From contig NZ_JACJLQ010000025.1 in NCBI RefSeq assembly GCF_016902295.1, positions 1 through 54,099 of the forward strand: DNA of 54,099 nucleotides, given 5' to 3'. This document shows, one piece after another, positions 16,093 through 25,873 of this stretch. Position numbers and translations under genes: made by a program. The notes beneath the pieces were generated by a model. The model was not told the origin of the DNA. It saw only the letters and a list, made by a program, of their open reading frames with translations, and ran no database searches. Positions within the stretch are counted from its first letter, which is position 1; each line of letters begins with the position of its first letter. Source of the stretch: Bacteroides caecigallinarum. GTDB lineage: Bacteria; Bacteroidota; Bacteroidia; Bacteroidales; Bacteroidaceae.

Positions 16093-18723
16093 ATGTTGAC
16101 AGCAAATGAAATCCGCGACTCGTTCGTAAAGTTCTTCGAGTCAAAAGGACATCAGATTGTGCCATCGGCACCAATGGTGATTAAGGACGACCCTACGCTG
16201 ATGTTTACCAATGCAGGTATGAATCAGTTTAAGGACATTATTTTAGGTAATCACCCGGCAAAATATAAACGTGTGACTGACTCACAAAAATGCCTTCGTG
16301 TGAGCGGAAAGCATAACGACCTTGAAGAAGTGGGTCACGATACCTACCATCACACCATGTTCGAAATGCTCGGCAACTGGTCGTTCGGCGACTATTTCAA
16401 GAAAGAAGCCATAGCGTGGGCATGGGAATTCCTGGTGGACGTATTGAAAATAAACCCTAAAGACCTTTATGCCACGGTGTTCGAGGGAAGCCCTGAAGAA
16501 GGACTGGAACGTGATAATGAAGCTGCAGGATATTGGGCTCAATATATGCCGGAAGACCATATAATAAACGGAAACAAGCACGATAATTTTTGGGAAATGG
16601 GCGACACAGGTCCATGCGGTCCTTGTTCGGAAATCCATATTGACTCTCGTTCGGAAGAAGAGAAAGCTAAAATTCCGGGACGTGAACTGGTTAATAAAGA
16701 CCACCCGCAAGTAATTGAGATCTGGAACCTGGTATTTATGCAGTATAACCGTAAAGCCGACGGCAGTCTGGAATCTCTTCCTGCAAAGGTTATTGACACG
16801 GGTATGGGATTTGAACGTCTGGTACGTACAATGCAGGGAAAGACTTCCAACTATGACACCGACGTGTTCCAGCCTATCATAAAGGTTATAGGCGACATGG
16901 CAGGAGTGGCATACGGAACTGACGAAAAGACGGATGTGGCAATGCGAGTTATAGCGGACCACATACGTACTATTTCATTCTCGATAACCGACGGACAGCT
17001 GCCGTCGAACGCTAAGGCGGGATACGTAATACGCCGTATCCTGCGCCGCGCGGTGAGATATGCATACACATTCCTCGGACAGAAGCAGGCTTTCATGTAT
17101 CGTCTGGTTCCTGTATTGGTGGAAAACATGGGCGGGGCTTATCCTGAACTGAAGGCTCAGCAGGCTTTGATAGAAAAAGTCATCAAGGAAGAAGAAGAAT
17201 CATTCCTGCGTACTCTCGAAACCGGTATCCGCCTTCTTGACAAGACAATGAATGAAACTAAAGCAGCCGGCAAAACAGAAATCAGCGGTGTGGACGCGTT
17301 CACGCTGTACGACACTTTCGGGTTCCCGTTCGACCTTACAGAACTTATTCTTCGCGAGAATGGTCTTACTGCCGATGTAAAGGGTTTCGAGGCAGAAATG
17401 GAAAAACAGAAAGCACGTGCCCGTAACGCTGCGGCTGTAGAAACAGGCGACTGGATTACCTTGAAAGAAGGTGAGACTCGCTTCGTGGGATACGACTATA
17501 CGGAATATGAGACTTCCATACTCCGCTACCGTCAGATAAAGCAGAAGAACCAGACTCTGTATCAGATAGTGCTGAGCGACACTCCTTTCTATGCCGAGAG
17601 TGGCGGTCAGGTGGGCGATACCGGTGTATTGGTTAGCGAGTTCGAGACTATCGACATTATAGACACGAAGAAGGAAAACAATCTGCCTATTCATATTGCA
17701 AAGAGACTGCCGGAACATCCTGAGGCTCCGATGATGGCGTGTGTGGACACTGACAAGCGTGACGCGTGCGCGGCCAACCACTCTTGTACGCACCTGCTGG
17801 ACGAGGCATTGCGCAGCGTACTTGGTACTCATGTGGAGCAGAAAGGTTCATTGGTTACTCCGGAATCATTGCGTTTCGACTTCTCTCACTTCCAGAAGGT
17901 CACTCCTGAACAGATTCGCGAGGTGGAACATCTGGTGAACGCCAAGATTCGCGAGAATGTGCCTCTGACAGAGTACCGCAATCTGCCTATAGAAAAAGCT
18001 AAGGAATTAGGCGCCATCGCTTTGTTTGGCGAAAAATACGGCGACGAGGTCCGCGTGGTGCAGTTCGGATCGTCAATAGAATTCTGCGGCGGTACACACG
18101 TTTCGGCTACGGGTAAAATCGGTATGGTGAAAATAATCTCAGAAAGTTCTGTCGCTGCGGGCGTGCGCCGTATAGAGGCAGTGACGGGTGCCCGTGTGGA
18201 GGAGATGCTTGACACTATCCAGGATACTCTGGCAGACCTGAAGGCTCTGTTCAACAACGCTCCGGACCTTAAGATTGCAATAAACAAATATATAGAAGAG
18301 AACTCAGGCCTGAAGAAACAGGTGGAAGAGTATATGAAGGAGAAGGAAGCCGAAGTGAAGGCGAAACTGATAGCCAACGCAAAAGAAGCGGACGGCATAA
18401 AGGTGGTAAGTGCCGTTCTGCCATTGCCTGCCGATACGGTAAAGAACCTGGCATTCCAGCTTAAAGGCGAGATGGGCGGCAATCTGCTGGTAGCAATAGG
18501 CAGTGCCTACGAAGGCAAACCTATGCTCACGGTAATGCTTGGCGAGGACCTCGTCAAGGCGGGACTGAACGCCGGAGCGATGGTGCGCGAGGCCGCGAAA
18601 CTGATTCAGGGAGGCGGAGGAGGACAGCCTCACTTCGCGACTGCCGGAGGAAAGAACGCTGACGGACTGAGCGCAGCCGTGGACAAACTGCTTGAAATGG
18701 CAGGAATAAAGGAGATTAAGTAA
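16093..18723 (+). CDS. alaS: Alanyl-tRNA synthetase
   Basis: This enzyme charges tRNA-Ala and edits mischarged Ser and Gly. The 876-residue protein is full length. The class II catalytic core is N-terminal ([43 protein letters not shown]). The editing domain carries the zinc/editing motifs [13 protein letters not shown] and [15 protein letters not shown]. The C-terminal C-Ala domain ends with [17 protein letters not shown]. The start ATG 16093 fits the family N terminus [20 protein letters not shown]. It ends at a strong terminator facing the xylan locus. Confidence 0.99.
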   Translation: MLTANEIRDSFVKFFESKGHQIVPSAPMVIKDDPTLMFTNAGMNQFKDIILGNHPAKYKRVTDSQKCLRVSGKHNDLEEVGHDTYHHTMFEMLGNWSFGDYFKKEAIAWAWEFLVDVLKINPKDLYATVFEGSPEEGLERDNEAAGYWAQYMPEDHIINGNKHDNFWEMGDTGPCGPCSEIHIDSRSEEEKAKIPGRELVNKDHPQVIEIWNLVFMQYNRKADGSLESLPAKVIDTGMGFERLVRTMQGKTSNYDTDVFQPIIKVIGDMAGVAYGTDEKTDVAMRVIADHIRTISFSITDGQLPSNAKAGYVIRRILRRAVRYAYTFLGQKQAFMYRLVPVLVENMGGAYPELKAQQALIEKVIKEEEESFLRTLETGIRLLDKTMNETKAAGKTEISGVDAFTLYDTFGFPFDLTELILRENGLTADVKGFEAEMEKQKARARNAAAVETGDWITLKEGETRFVGYDYTEYETSILRYRQIKQKNQTLYQIVLSDTPFYAESGGQVGDTGVLVSEFETIDIIDTKKENNLPIHIAKRLPEHPEAPMMACVDTDKRDACAANHSCTHLLDEALRSVLGTHVEQKGSLVTPESLRFDFSHFQKVTPEQIREVEHLVNAKIRENVPLTEYRNLPIEKAKELGAIALFGEKYGDEVRVVQFGSSIEFCGGTHVSATGKIGMVKIISESSVAAGVRRIEAVTGARVEEMLDTIQDTLADLKALFNNAPDLKIAINKYIEENSGLKKQVEEYMKEKEAEVKAKLIANAKEADGIKVVSAVLPLPADTVKNLAFQLKGEMGGNLLVAIGSAYEGKPMLTVMLGEDLVKAGLNAGAMVREAAKLIQGGGGGQPHFATAGGKNADGLSAAVDKLLEMAGIKEIK

Positions 18724-18830
18724 TAAAGTAGTAAAAGTAATAAGGAAGAGAAAGGAGGTAAAGCCACACATCCGGGCTTTACCTCCTTTTATACTTTACT
18801 GCTTTAATACTTTACTCTAATACACTTTCA
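18724..18830. terminator. alaS terminator inside a wider inverted repeat
   Basis: A perfect 15-bp stem (18751-18765 with 18775-18789, AAAGGAGGTAAAGCC type) is followed by a T run. It can also serve the convergent GH43 gene. Outside it, AAAGTAGTAAAAGTAATAA repeats on the left mirror ATACTTTACTGCTTTAATAC repeats on the right, extending the inverted repeat into the 3' end of the GH43 gene. Confidence 0.88.
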
Positions 18831-19825
18831 CTCTGCTCCACCGGTTTCATTGTTCCGTCAGGATTATAATACAGCTTGTCGAAACATACCGAGCGGCGGC
18901 CTATAGCCCCCTTATGACCATCAATAGTCAGTACGGCGTTATGATAGAACAGATACCACTGACCGTTGAATTCTATTATTCCCGGATGGATTGTAAAGCT
19001 GTTTTCGGCCATGCCGGTAAGCTCTCCGCGATATTCCCATTCCTGGCCCATCTTGTCGGCTGTGGCGTAGGATATGTTTTCGCGTCCTTCGCCCATCGAA
19101 GCGTATGTCAGGTAATACATATCACCGTGTTTGTGGAGCCACGGTCCCTCTACATATCGTGGAAGGTCCACAACCATGATTTCGCCGTCAATCTCCGTCA
19201 TGTTGTCCTTCAGGCGGGCAAGAAAGCATGTTCCGTTTCCCCAGCAGAGCCAGGCTGTACCATCGTCGTCGATAAGTACCGTAGGGTCAATGTCGTTCCA
19301 CCAGCCGCGTGCTCCGTTGGAAGTCATGTCGTCACTCACGAGAGGGCGTCCTATGGCGTCGGTGAAAGGTCCCGTAGGCGAATCGGCTACAGCCACTCCT
19401 ACCGCCTTGCCGGTGAACGGCTCGCCAGCCTGTACTGTGGTGTAGTAATAGAACTTGCCGTTGCGCTCCACCACCTGCGAAGCCCATGCCTCGCCTACAG
19501 CCCACGTGAAGTCTGTGGGTTTCAGTACGGAGCCGTGGTCTGTCCATGTCTTCATGTCAGTAGTGGAATAGCAGAGCCATTCCGTAATGTTGAACTCCTT
19601 GCCGCCTGACGCTGTGTCCTGGCCCTCGTAGAACTCGTCGTGACCTACATAGAGGTAGAGACGACCGTCGTGGACCATCGGGGCTGGGTCGGCAGTGAAC
19701 TTATCCCTTATCAATGGGTTACCTGCAAAGGTGAATTGCTTCTCGCCTGTCTGCTTGGTTCCTGTACAGGAGAAGGCGAAGATTGCCATAAACATGACGA
19801 ACAGTGTTTCTGTAAGTTTTTTCAT
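18812..19825 (-). CDS. GH43 lipoprotein glycosidase (beta-xylosidase/alpha-L-arabinofuranosidase type)
   Basis: This five-bladed propeller glycoside hydrolase of 337 residues has a lipobox ending at C20 (AIFAFSC), so it is a membrane-anchored lipoprotein. All three GH43 acids are visible: base D46 in FTADPAPMV, pKa-tuning D180 in WWNDIDPTV, and acid E226 in RYVEGPW. No acidic surface-export signal follows C20 (TGTKQTG), suggesting a periplasmic location. It is the last gene of the xylan locus, 17 bp after the GH43-GH8 gene. Likely activity is release of xylose or arabinose from oligosaccharides; GH43 specificity cannot be settled by sequence alone. Confidence 0.92.
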   Translation of the reverse strand: MKKLTETLFVMFMAIFAFSCTGTKQTGEKQFTFAGNPLIRDKFTADPAPMVHDGRLYLYVGHDEFYEGQDTASGGKEFNITEWLCYSTTDMKTWTDHGSVLKPTDFTWAVGEAWASQVVERNGKFYYYTTVQAGEPFTGKAVGVAVADSPTGPFTDAIGRPLVSDDMTSNGARGWWNDIDPTVLIDDDGTAWLCWGNGTCFLARLKDNMTEIDGEIMVVDLPRYVEGPWLHKHGDMYYLTYASMGEGRENISYATADKMGQEWEYRGELTGMAENSFTIHPGIIEFNGQWYLFYHNAVLTIDGHKGAIGRRSVCFDKLYYNPDGTMKPVEQSESVLE

Positions 19826-19842
19826 GTGGATTTTTTTAAAGT

Positions 19843-22347
19843 TTATGAATGTTGTTTTGATATAATCCTGTAGTTTCCGCTAAGGTGCATGAAAGCAAAC
19901 AGACGGAGAAGACCGTCGTAATACGCGTCGAAGTATCCGTCGTCGTACGGCTCATGCTTTGAGTCCCACAGGCGGCGGACGAACTCGTAGCAACGCTCAT
20001 CGGTCGAGGCGAGTGACACAGCCGCCGATGTGGCCACAAGACCCAGCGAATGACGCAACTTTGTGTATCCTCCCGCATCGAGTATTCTTTCTACTCCGCT
20101 ACCGTCAACATTGTACTGATCAACAAAAGTGTCAATTCCTTTCGAGTAGAGGAACGACTGAATCCTGTCGGCGTATTCCTGCTGCCAGTCTCTATCGGCA
20201 CACGACCATGAATAGTCAAGCGCGATGTTCATCGGCACACGCCATGAGTCGAATCTGAACGCGTCGCCAAGCAGGGCGCCGGTGCGCATCAGCGAGCCGT
20301 CGTAGTTGGAATAGTCAGGCGTAAGTCCGGTCTGGGGATGGACGCAGCGGTGGAGATATTCGCGGCTCCTTCTGGCGCACTCCTGCCAGAAGGCGCTTCT
20401 GCCGTCGTCGGCCCAGCGTGCCCACACCTCATAGAACGCCGGCACGTGATACGACGGGTCCGTAAACCGCGCGCCGTACCATGACGGTGTGAATGTTATC
20501 AGCCTGGTTTCAAGGTCTATCAGCGGAGTCACCTCGCTCATGCCGGTTTTCTGCATAGAGCAGTCAAGGATGTTTCGCGCCTCGCCCAAATAGTCGATGC
20601 CTGTATCATTGCCCCATCTGTTAGAGGCGAAGATGAGCGATGTCACATAATACAGCTCGCCGTCGGACGCGGGGCCCTGAGAATTGCGTTTGCCGTCAGT
20701 GGTACAGCTCCATGCGAAATATCCCTTGAACTTGCCGTCATGATGCTGCATGTATCTGCTGCACCATCGCCACAAACGGTCGAAAATGTCTTTCCTGTCA
20801 AACTGTACAGCTATCATCATCCCGTATGACATTCCTTCTGTGCGGACATCTTTATTCTTTACATCGCTGATATAAGCCATGCTATCGCCGACTTCGAAAT
20901 ATACTTTGTTCGGACCGTAGAACACGTCGTTAAATATTTGGTTCAGCTTTTTGTCTGTCTCTTCGGGTGAATATCCCATCTCAACAAAAAAGTTTCTATA
21001 CTTGCCGCTACTGAAAGCTCCCTCGCTCCAGGGAACAGCGCCAAAACCTAACCAGTCGATATCAACGTCCTTACCGGAGGCAAGCGAGACACGAAGGCTT
21101 TGCACTCCTTCGGGAACATCGGTTGCGCGTGCCGTCATTATCTTCCAGTCACCGCCCGCAGGAATCTCTACTTCGGCAAGGTTTCTTCCTCCGGCACTGA
21201 CGCGCAGCACGCCGCCACGCGCAGACTTGACACGGAGCTTAACCTCGTCAAAACCGGCATCACCAAAATCCACATCGCTATATTCTACCCATGAGCCTTT
21301 CGATGTCAGGCCGCATTTCCATCCGTCAAACGGATTGTCCGGATTGAGAGGAGATACAGTCACCCCTCGTTTACTTGTCCTGCTGTACCGGTCTATCTGT
21401 ATTTTCATTTTCGCGTCTGTAATCCCCACCCCACGCAATGTCGGAATAACCTTCTGTATCGTTCCGTCCGGATTGAAGAACAGCGAATCTATGCGCGCGG
21501 AACGGTTCTTATCGAACTGCGGCGAATAGTCGTTATGATGGTAAAACAGGTACCACTGTCCCTTATATTCCACTATAGAGTGATGATTAGTCCAGCATCC
21601 CGTGGGCGACTCGTCCATGATTATTCCCTTGAATTCGAACGGACCTGTCGGGCTATCCGACATGGCGTATGCCAGTGTCTCGGTTTTCTTCTTGACCCAC
21701 GGGAATGTCAGATAATACTTCCCGTTACGTTCAAAGGCGAAAGGTCCTTCCTTGAAGCCCTCCGGCAGACCCTCGACCGGAATCGGCTTTGTAGCGAGTT
21801 CGCGCATATTGTCCTTCAGGCGCGCCACATGTATTCCCATTCCCGACCAGTATATATATGACTGTCCGTCCGTATCCATCAGCACACAAGGGTCTATTCC
21901 GTGAATACCCTCTATCGGTTTCCAATCGGGAAAGAACGGTCCAACAGGACTGTCTGCCACAGCCACTCCTACCGAGAATCCTTTCTGGCCTTTTGGCTGT
22001 GAAGGGAAGTAGAAATAATATTTTCCGTCCTTTGTCACACAGTCCGGAGCCCACATGGAGTATGATTTAGGCTCAACCCAGGGCACACGGTCCTGCGTGA
22101 GAATGACTCCATGGTCAGTCCAATCGACAAGATTTTCCGAAGAATATACATGATAGTCTTCCATACAAAACCATTCCTTCAGACGCTCCACAGGGCTTGG
22201 AATGTCATGCGACGGATACATATAAAGTTTCCCGTCGAACACGCGGGCCGTAGGGTCAGCGGTGAAACAATGATTGATAATAGGATTTTGCGCTGATGCC
22301 ATACCTGACATGGCAAACAAGGCGCACATACAAAGAAAGTGTTTCAT
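19843..22347 (-). CDS. GH43-CBM6-GH8 fusion enzyme (xylosidase plus reducing-end exo-oligoxylanase type)
   Basis: An 834-residue two-enzyme protein with a signal peptide (1-19, cut after MASA). The GH43 module spans about 21-310 with D31 (FTADPTARV), D152 (GIDPCVLM) and E200 (GFKEGPF). A CBM6-like beta-sandwich follows (about 315-440). The GH8 module (about 445-825) has its general acid at E504 in RTEGMSYGMM and the conserved aspartate D562 in GPASDGELYYV. GH8 enzymes in xylan loci typically remove xylose from the reducing end of xylo-oligosaccharides, so the two modules would attack opposite chain ends. Secreted, probably periplasmic. It has its own candidate promoter and phased GTTAC boxes upstream. 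Confidence 0.93.
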   Translation of the reverse strand: MKHFLCMCALFAMSGMASAQNPIINHCFTADPTARVFDGKLYMYPSHDIPSPVERLKEWFCMEDYHVYSSENLVDWTDHGVILTQDRVPWVEPKSYSMWAPDCVTKDGKYYFYFPSQPKGQKGFSVGVAVADSPVGPFFPDWKPIEGIHGIDPCVLMDTDGQSYIYWSGMGIHVARLKDNMRELATKPIPVEGLPEGFKEGPFAFERNGKYYLTFPWVKKKTETLAYAMSDSPTGPFEFKGIIMDESPTGCWTNHHSIVEYKGQWYLFYHHNDYSPQFDKNRSARIDSLFFNPDGTIQKVIPTLRGVGITDAKMKIQIDRYSRTSKRGVTVSPLNPDNPFDGWKCGLTSKGSWVEYSDVDFGDAGFDEVKLRVKSARGGVLRVSAGGRNLAEVEIPAGGDWKIMTARATDVPEGVQSLRVSLASGKDVDIDWLGFGAVPWSEGAFSSGKYRNFFVEMGYSPEETDKKLNQIFNDVFYGPNKVYFEVGDSMAYISDVKNKDVRTEGMSYGMMIAVQFDRKDIFDRLWRWCSRYMQHHDGKFKGYFAWSCTTDGKRNSQGPASDGELYYVTSLIFASNRWGNDTGIDYLGEARNILDCSMQKTGMSEVTPLIDLETRLITFTPSWYGARFTDPSYHVPAFYEVWARWADDGRSAFWQECARRSREYLHRCVHPQTGLTPDYSNYDGSLMRTGALLGDAFRFDSWRVPMNIALDYSWSCADRDWQQEYADRIQSFLYSKGIDTFVDQYNVDGSGVERILDAGGYTKLRHSLGLVATSAAVSLASTDERCYEFVRRLWDSKHEPYDDGYFDAYYDGLLRLFAFMHLSGNYRIISKQHS

Positions 22348-22390
22348 AATAAAAAATAATCAGGTTAATTAATTGTTTTCCTCTTCATCA

Positions 22391-22513
22391 CAAAATTAAG
22401 TATTATGTCTGTTATCACATTCCAAATATGTTACGTATTCTTTTCATTACGTTACATTCCATCAATAAGTATAACATCATCATACCATCGGCGTTACACA
22501 GAATATATTACAC
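22391..22513 (-). promoter_or_regulatory. Promoter and phased GTTAC boxes upstream of GH43-GH8
   Basis: On the minus strand an exact -7 box TAATTTTG lies at 22391-22398. Upstream of it GTTAC occurs at 22430, 22451 and 22493, with the inverted TAACA at 22472, all on a 21-bp grid. A GTTAT lies at 22411. The boxes face either strand and are near two helical turns apart, as expected for a row of activator sites. Similar boxes occur before the first gene of the locus. Confidence 0.5.
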
Positions 22514-22522
22514 TCATTATAC

Positions 22523-22561
22523 AAAAAAAGGACTGCCGCAACGGTTTGTCTGCGACAGTCC
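22523..22561 (-). terminator. Terminator after the GH67 gene
   Basis: On the minus strand GGACTGTCGC pairs with GCGGCAGTCC around a 12-nt loop, with one G-U pair, followed by seven T. A second small hairpin (TGCTCC...GGAGCA) lies at 22588-22610, closer to the gene. Confidence 0.85.
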
Positions 22562-22634
22562 CTGAAATTATAATCTAACCTAAACAATGCTCCATTTATT
22601 TTTAGGAGCAATAATCATTTCTCATACAAAGTAT

Positions 22635-24653
22635 TCAATCATTTGCCGAAGGAAGCATATCCGCCGACGGGCAGGTATAATTGTCTATCGGTAGTTTCAC
22701 CTTTTTCAACTGCTTAAGGCTGAACACAGGCTTGTCCACACCGGACGGATATTTCATGCGCGAGAATGTACGGAAATACTCTAAGCAGGCGTCCTTCCAC
22801 CATACAGCGTCCGATGCCTGTATGTCAAAACGATGAGAGACGGCCGAATAACGCTCCGAATCAACATACGGTGACATTTCTTCCCACACTTCAGCGAAAT
22901 GCTTGGCGCTATCTACGCCCCGCTGGTAACGGAAACATAACTCGTCCCACAATGTGCGGCCGGAAGCCATCTTGTGTTTCCACGGCACGTGATGGAACCA
23001 AAGGATAAATTCTTCAGGACATTTTTCCAACGAATTGAATACCGCCGCGATCGAGTCAGGATATTGCGACACAGCGTCACTGCCATTCTCGGTACGGTCA
23101 AATCCCAGTCCGTCAGCATCTGCCTGATGATAGTATTTAGGGAGCCAGTCAGGACGGGCACCGTCTATCTCGCACCACGGCTCAGGACCATAATGGTGTC
23201 CCCAGGCAAATATATGGTGAAGGCCGAGAGGCATCATATAATCGACTACAGCTTCACGGCTTTCCATCATCACTTCAGTCATTGGAGAGACAAATTCCTT
23301 GTCGGCAGTAAAAGTCTGCTCAAGCCATTCCTCGGCTATATCACGTGAAGCGAGTTCAGGATTCCAGGCCAAACGTCCGAAAGCGTACCAGTTGGACTGC
23401 GCAAGGTCATGGCCGCACCAATTGACATTATCCCCTATGTTGGCAACTCCGGCTACGGCTTTCAAATCAGCCGGCGCAAAGTATGAATAGAACTCTTTCC
23501 ACATCGGAGCAAGATATGCCAGATGATTGGAATGTCCCAGATACTCCTGTGTTACCTGGAATTCCACCATGAGCTGCGTGTGTGGCATGGTGCCAAAAAG
23601 AGGGCTGTACGGTTCGCGTGGCTGGAAATCAATAGGTCCATTCTTCACCTGCACAATGACATTGTCCATGAACTGTCCGTCAAGAGGACGGAACTCAAGA
23701 TAAGCCTGCTTCGCGCGGTCGTCGTCGGACGGGCTGTAAACGAAAGCTCTCCACATGACAATTCCGCCGTGAGGTTTCAGTGCTGCGGCAAGCATATTGG
23801 CACCTTCGGCATGCGTACGGTGATAATCGCACGGACCGGGCTGTCCTTCGGAATTGGCTTTCACAAGGAAGCCTCCGAAATCAGGTATAAGAGTATATAT
23901 CTCATCAGCCTTTACTTTCCACCATTCGGCGACTTTACCATCAAGAGGATCGGCGGTAGCAAGTCCGCCAAGCTTGATTGGAGACGCAAAATTGACAGAA
24001 AGATATACCTTTATTCCGTACGGACGGAATACGTCGGCAAGGGCTTTCACCTTTATCAGATTATCTGAAGAAAGGACATCAGGCGAAGCGTTTACATTAT
24101 TCAGAACTGTACCGTTTATTCCTATCGAGGCATTAGCACGCGCATATTCCGCGTATCGGGGAGAGACCACAGCTGGCAGTTCCTCCCATTTCCAGAGAGA
24201 CTGTCCGGCATATCCGCGCTCGATGGTTCCGTCAGGATTGTCCCAATGATTGAGTACACGTATATCGAACGCCGGTTTCTCGCTGATGTCAAGATTCGAG
24301 CAATCGGCTCCGCAAGACTGCAGTCTGAGCAAATGATAAGTAGCATAGAGCAACCCCTTTTCAGAGACGGAGCTTAGAGTCGTCACGCCGTTACGTGTGC
24401 TGATTGTGTAGCCTTCGTTACCCAAGCTGTAATGTCTGCTGTCCGCCATAAGCTGCAATTCCACCTTTCCGCCTTTCCAGAACGAGGACAACTCCCCTAC
24501 AGCCAAACGCACGGTAGGCGAATCAATCCTGGTTTCTATCTTCGCGGAGGAAGAGACAGTGTCATAGCGCAACCACAGACGGCTGCCATCCTCGGCACGG
24601 GATGTGACGGCGGCACCACATATCAACAAAGCTAATAGTACAGATTTCAACAT
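22635..24653 (-). CDS. GH67 alpha-glucuronidase
   Basis: This enzyme removes (4-O-methyl)-glucuronic acid from the non-reducing terminal xylose of xylo-oligosaccharides. The 672-residue protein has a signal peptide (1-20, ending SRA) and typical GH67 length. The family block GGFLVKANSEGQPGP contains E269. FMDNVIVQVKNGPIDFQPREP-type residues with catalytic acids follow, then NWCGHDLAQSNWYAFGRLAWNP. It lies between the cytoplasmic-type GH43 and the GH43-GH8 fusion on the same strand. A terminator separates it from the fusion gene, so it probably ends the first transcription unit of the locus. Confidence 0.96.
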   Translation of the reverse strand: MLKSVLLALLICGAAVTSRAEDGSRLWLRYDTVSSSAKIETRIDSPTVRLAVGELSSFWKGGKVELQLMADSRHYSLGNEGYTISTRNGVTTLSSVSEKGLLYATYHLLRLQSCGADCSNLDISEKPAFDIRVLNHWDNPDGTIERGYAGQSLWKWEELPAVVSPRYAEYARANASIGINGTVLNNVNASPDVLSSDNLIKVKALADVFRPYGIKVYLSVNFASPIKLGGLATADPLDGKVAEWWKVKADEIYTLIPDFGGFLVKANSEGQPGPCDYHRTHAEGANMLAAALKPHGGIVMWRAFVYSPSDDDRAKQAYLEFRPLDGQFMDNVIVQVKNGPIDFQPREPYSPLFGTMPHTQLMVEFQVTQEYLGHSNHLAYLAPMWKEFYSYFAPADLKAVAGVANIGDNVNWCGHDLAQSNWYAFGRLAWNPELASRDIAEEWLEQTFTADKEFVSPMTEVMMESREAVVDYMMPLGLHHIFAWGHHYGPEPWCEIDGARPDWLPKYYHQADADGLGFDRTENGSDAVSQYPDSIAAVFNSLEKCPEEFILWFHHVPWKHKMASGRTLWDELCFRYQRGVDSAKHFAEVWEEMSPYVDSERYSAVSHRFDIQASDAVWWKDACLEYFRTFSRMKYPSGVDKPVFSLKQLKKVKLPIDNYTCPSADMLPSAND

Positions 24654-24667
24654 GGATGTTTTTTTGA

Positions 24668-24757
24668 GAAGTTAAAGGAAGTTAGGGAAGTTATGAAAGT
24701 TAAAGACAATGCTAACTTCTGTAACTTCTCCATAACTTCTATAACTTCTCTAACTTC
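24668..24757. repeat. Inverted array of AAGTTA repeats between GH43 and GH67
   Basis: Four direct copies of the type GAAGTTAAAG (9-10 bp spacing) are followed by five inverted copies TAACTTC. They can pair in several registers into one long hairpin. The same core recurs at 45450-45533 and in 46945-47075. Confidence 0.85.
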
Positions 24758-24771
24758 ACCTTAAAGAAAAA

Positions 24772-25770
24772 TCAATATCTCTGACCAAATTTACTTATAT
24801 CATCACTGCCTTCGATAGTGATAATCTTTCCATTCTCGTCATACTCGAGCTCTACTACCTTAAGGCTGCGCAACCAAGTTTTTCCTCCTGAAGGGACACA
24901 GTCGTGATGGAACAGATACCACTTGCCTTTATACTCCGCGATAGAGTGATGAGTGGTCCATCCTACAACAGGAGTCAGAATCACGCCCTGATATGTGAAA
25001 GGTCCGTAAGGATTGTCGGCAACGGCATAACACAACAGATGAGTGTCGCCAGTGGAATATGAGAGATAGTATTTACCGTTGTATTTATGCATCCACGAAG
25101 CCTCGAAGAAACGGTGCGGGTCGCCTGCGGTAAGAGGTTTGCCGTCCTCACCAAGAATAATCACAGGACGCGGTTCCTCGGCGAATTCGAGCATGTTGTC
25201 CGCAAGTTTAACAACGCGGCTCGGAAGAGCAGGTTCGTCATCGGCCGGGAGATGAGGGTTTTCTATGGCCTTGTTGTCACGGTAACGCTGCAACTGTCCG
25301 CCCCATATACCGCCGAAATAGATGTAATGACTTCCGTCGTCATCGCGGAACACTGCCATGTCGATGCTGTAGCTGCCACGAACAGGGTCCGGCTGAGGGA
25401 TGAAAGGACCTTCCGGTCTGTCGCCTATAGCAACACCCATACGGAAAATGTCGTTACGGTCTTTCAGAGGGAAATAGAGGTAATACTTTCCGTCCTTGCA
25501 CGCTATATCGCAGTCCCAAAGCTGACGTCCCGCCCAAGGAATATCGGCCACACGCAGCGCTACGCCGTGGTCTGTAATCTCGCCGTGCATCACATCGTCT
25601 GTTGATAAGACGTGATAGTCGTTCATATCGAAATGGTCGCCATTGTCGTTTTCAGGGATTCCTGATTCACGGTCGTGAGACGGGTAAATATACAGACGTC
25701 CGTTGAACACATGAACAGACGGGTCTGCCATATAATCGGCAGGGAAAAGGTATCTTTCTTCTTTTTTCAT
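24772..25770 (-). CDS. GH43 glycosidase without signal peptide (beta-xylosidase type)
   Basis: A 332-residue GH43 propeller that starts directly with MKKEERYLFPADYMADPSVH and has no signal peptide, so it should act in the cytoplasm. The catalytic acids are D16 (YMADPSV), D137 (YSIDMAV) and E223 (FFEASWMHKY). Its closest look-alikes by overall pattern are the GH43 beta-xylosidases next to GPH symporters in Bacteroidetes xylan loci. Together with the symporter in the same locus it fits final hydrolysis of imported xylobiose or arabinoxylobiose. Gaps of 103 and 118 bp on either side are filled with repeats. Confidence 0.92.
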   Translation of the reverse strand: MKKEERYLFPADYMADPSVHVFNGRLYIYPSHDRESGIPENDNGDHFDMNDYHVLSTDDVMHGEITDHGVALRVADIPWAGRQLWDCDIACKDGKYYLYFPLKDRNDIFRMGVAIGDRPEGPFIPQPDPVRGSYSIDMAVFRDDDGSHYIYFGGIWGGQLQRYRDNKAIENPHLPADDEPALPSRVVKLADNMLEFAEEPRPVIILGEDGKPLTAGDPHRFFEASWMHKYNGKYYLSYSTGDTHLLCYAVADNPYGPFTYQGVILTPVVGWTTHHSIAEYKGKWYLFHHDCVPSGGKTWLRSLKVVELEYDENGKIITIEGSDDISKFGQRY

Positions 25771-25795
25771 AATCTTATTTTTTTAATTGTTGAAG

Positions 25796-25865
25796 TTTTT
25801 CAGGTGACGAGTTGACAAGGCTTTCCATCCGATGGAGACCTTGTCATCTTGTAACTGAAGCCCTG
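25796..25865. repeat. TGACAAGG hairpin and GTGACGAG-type repeats between GH10 and GH43
   Basis: TGACAAGG (+ strand) is mirrored by CCTTGTCA, with an inner CCAT/ATGG stem and flanking CAGGTGACGAG / CTTGTAACTG. The same sequence family fills 7271-7438. It may act as an internal attenuator or partial terminator, but no strong U tract is seen. Confidence 0.65.
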
Positions 25866-25873
25866 ATGTCCTG

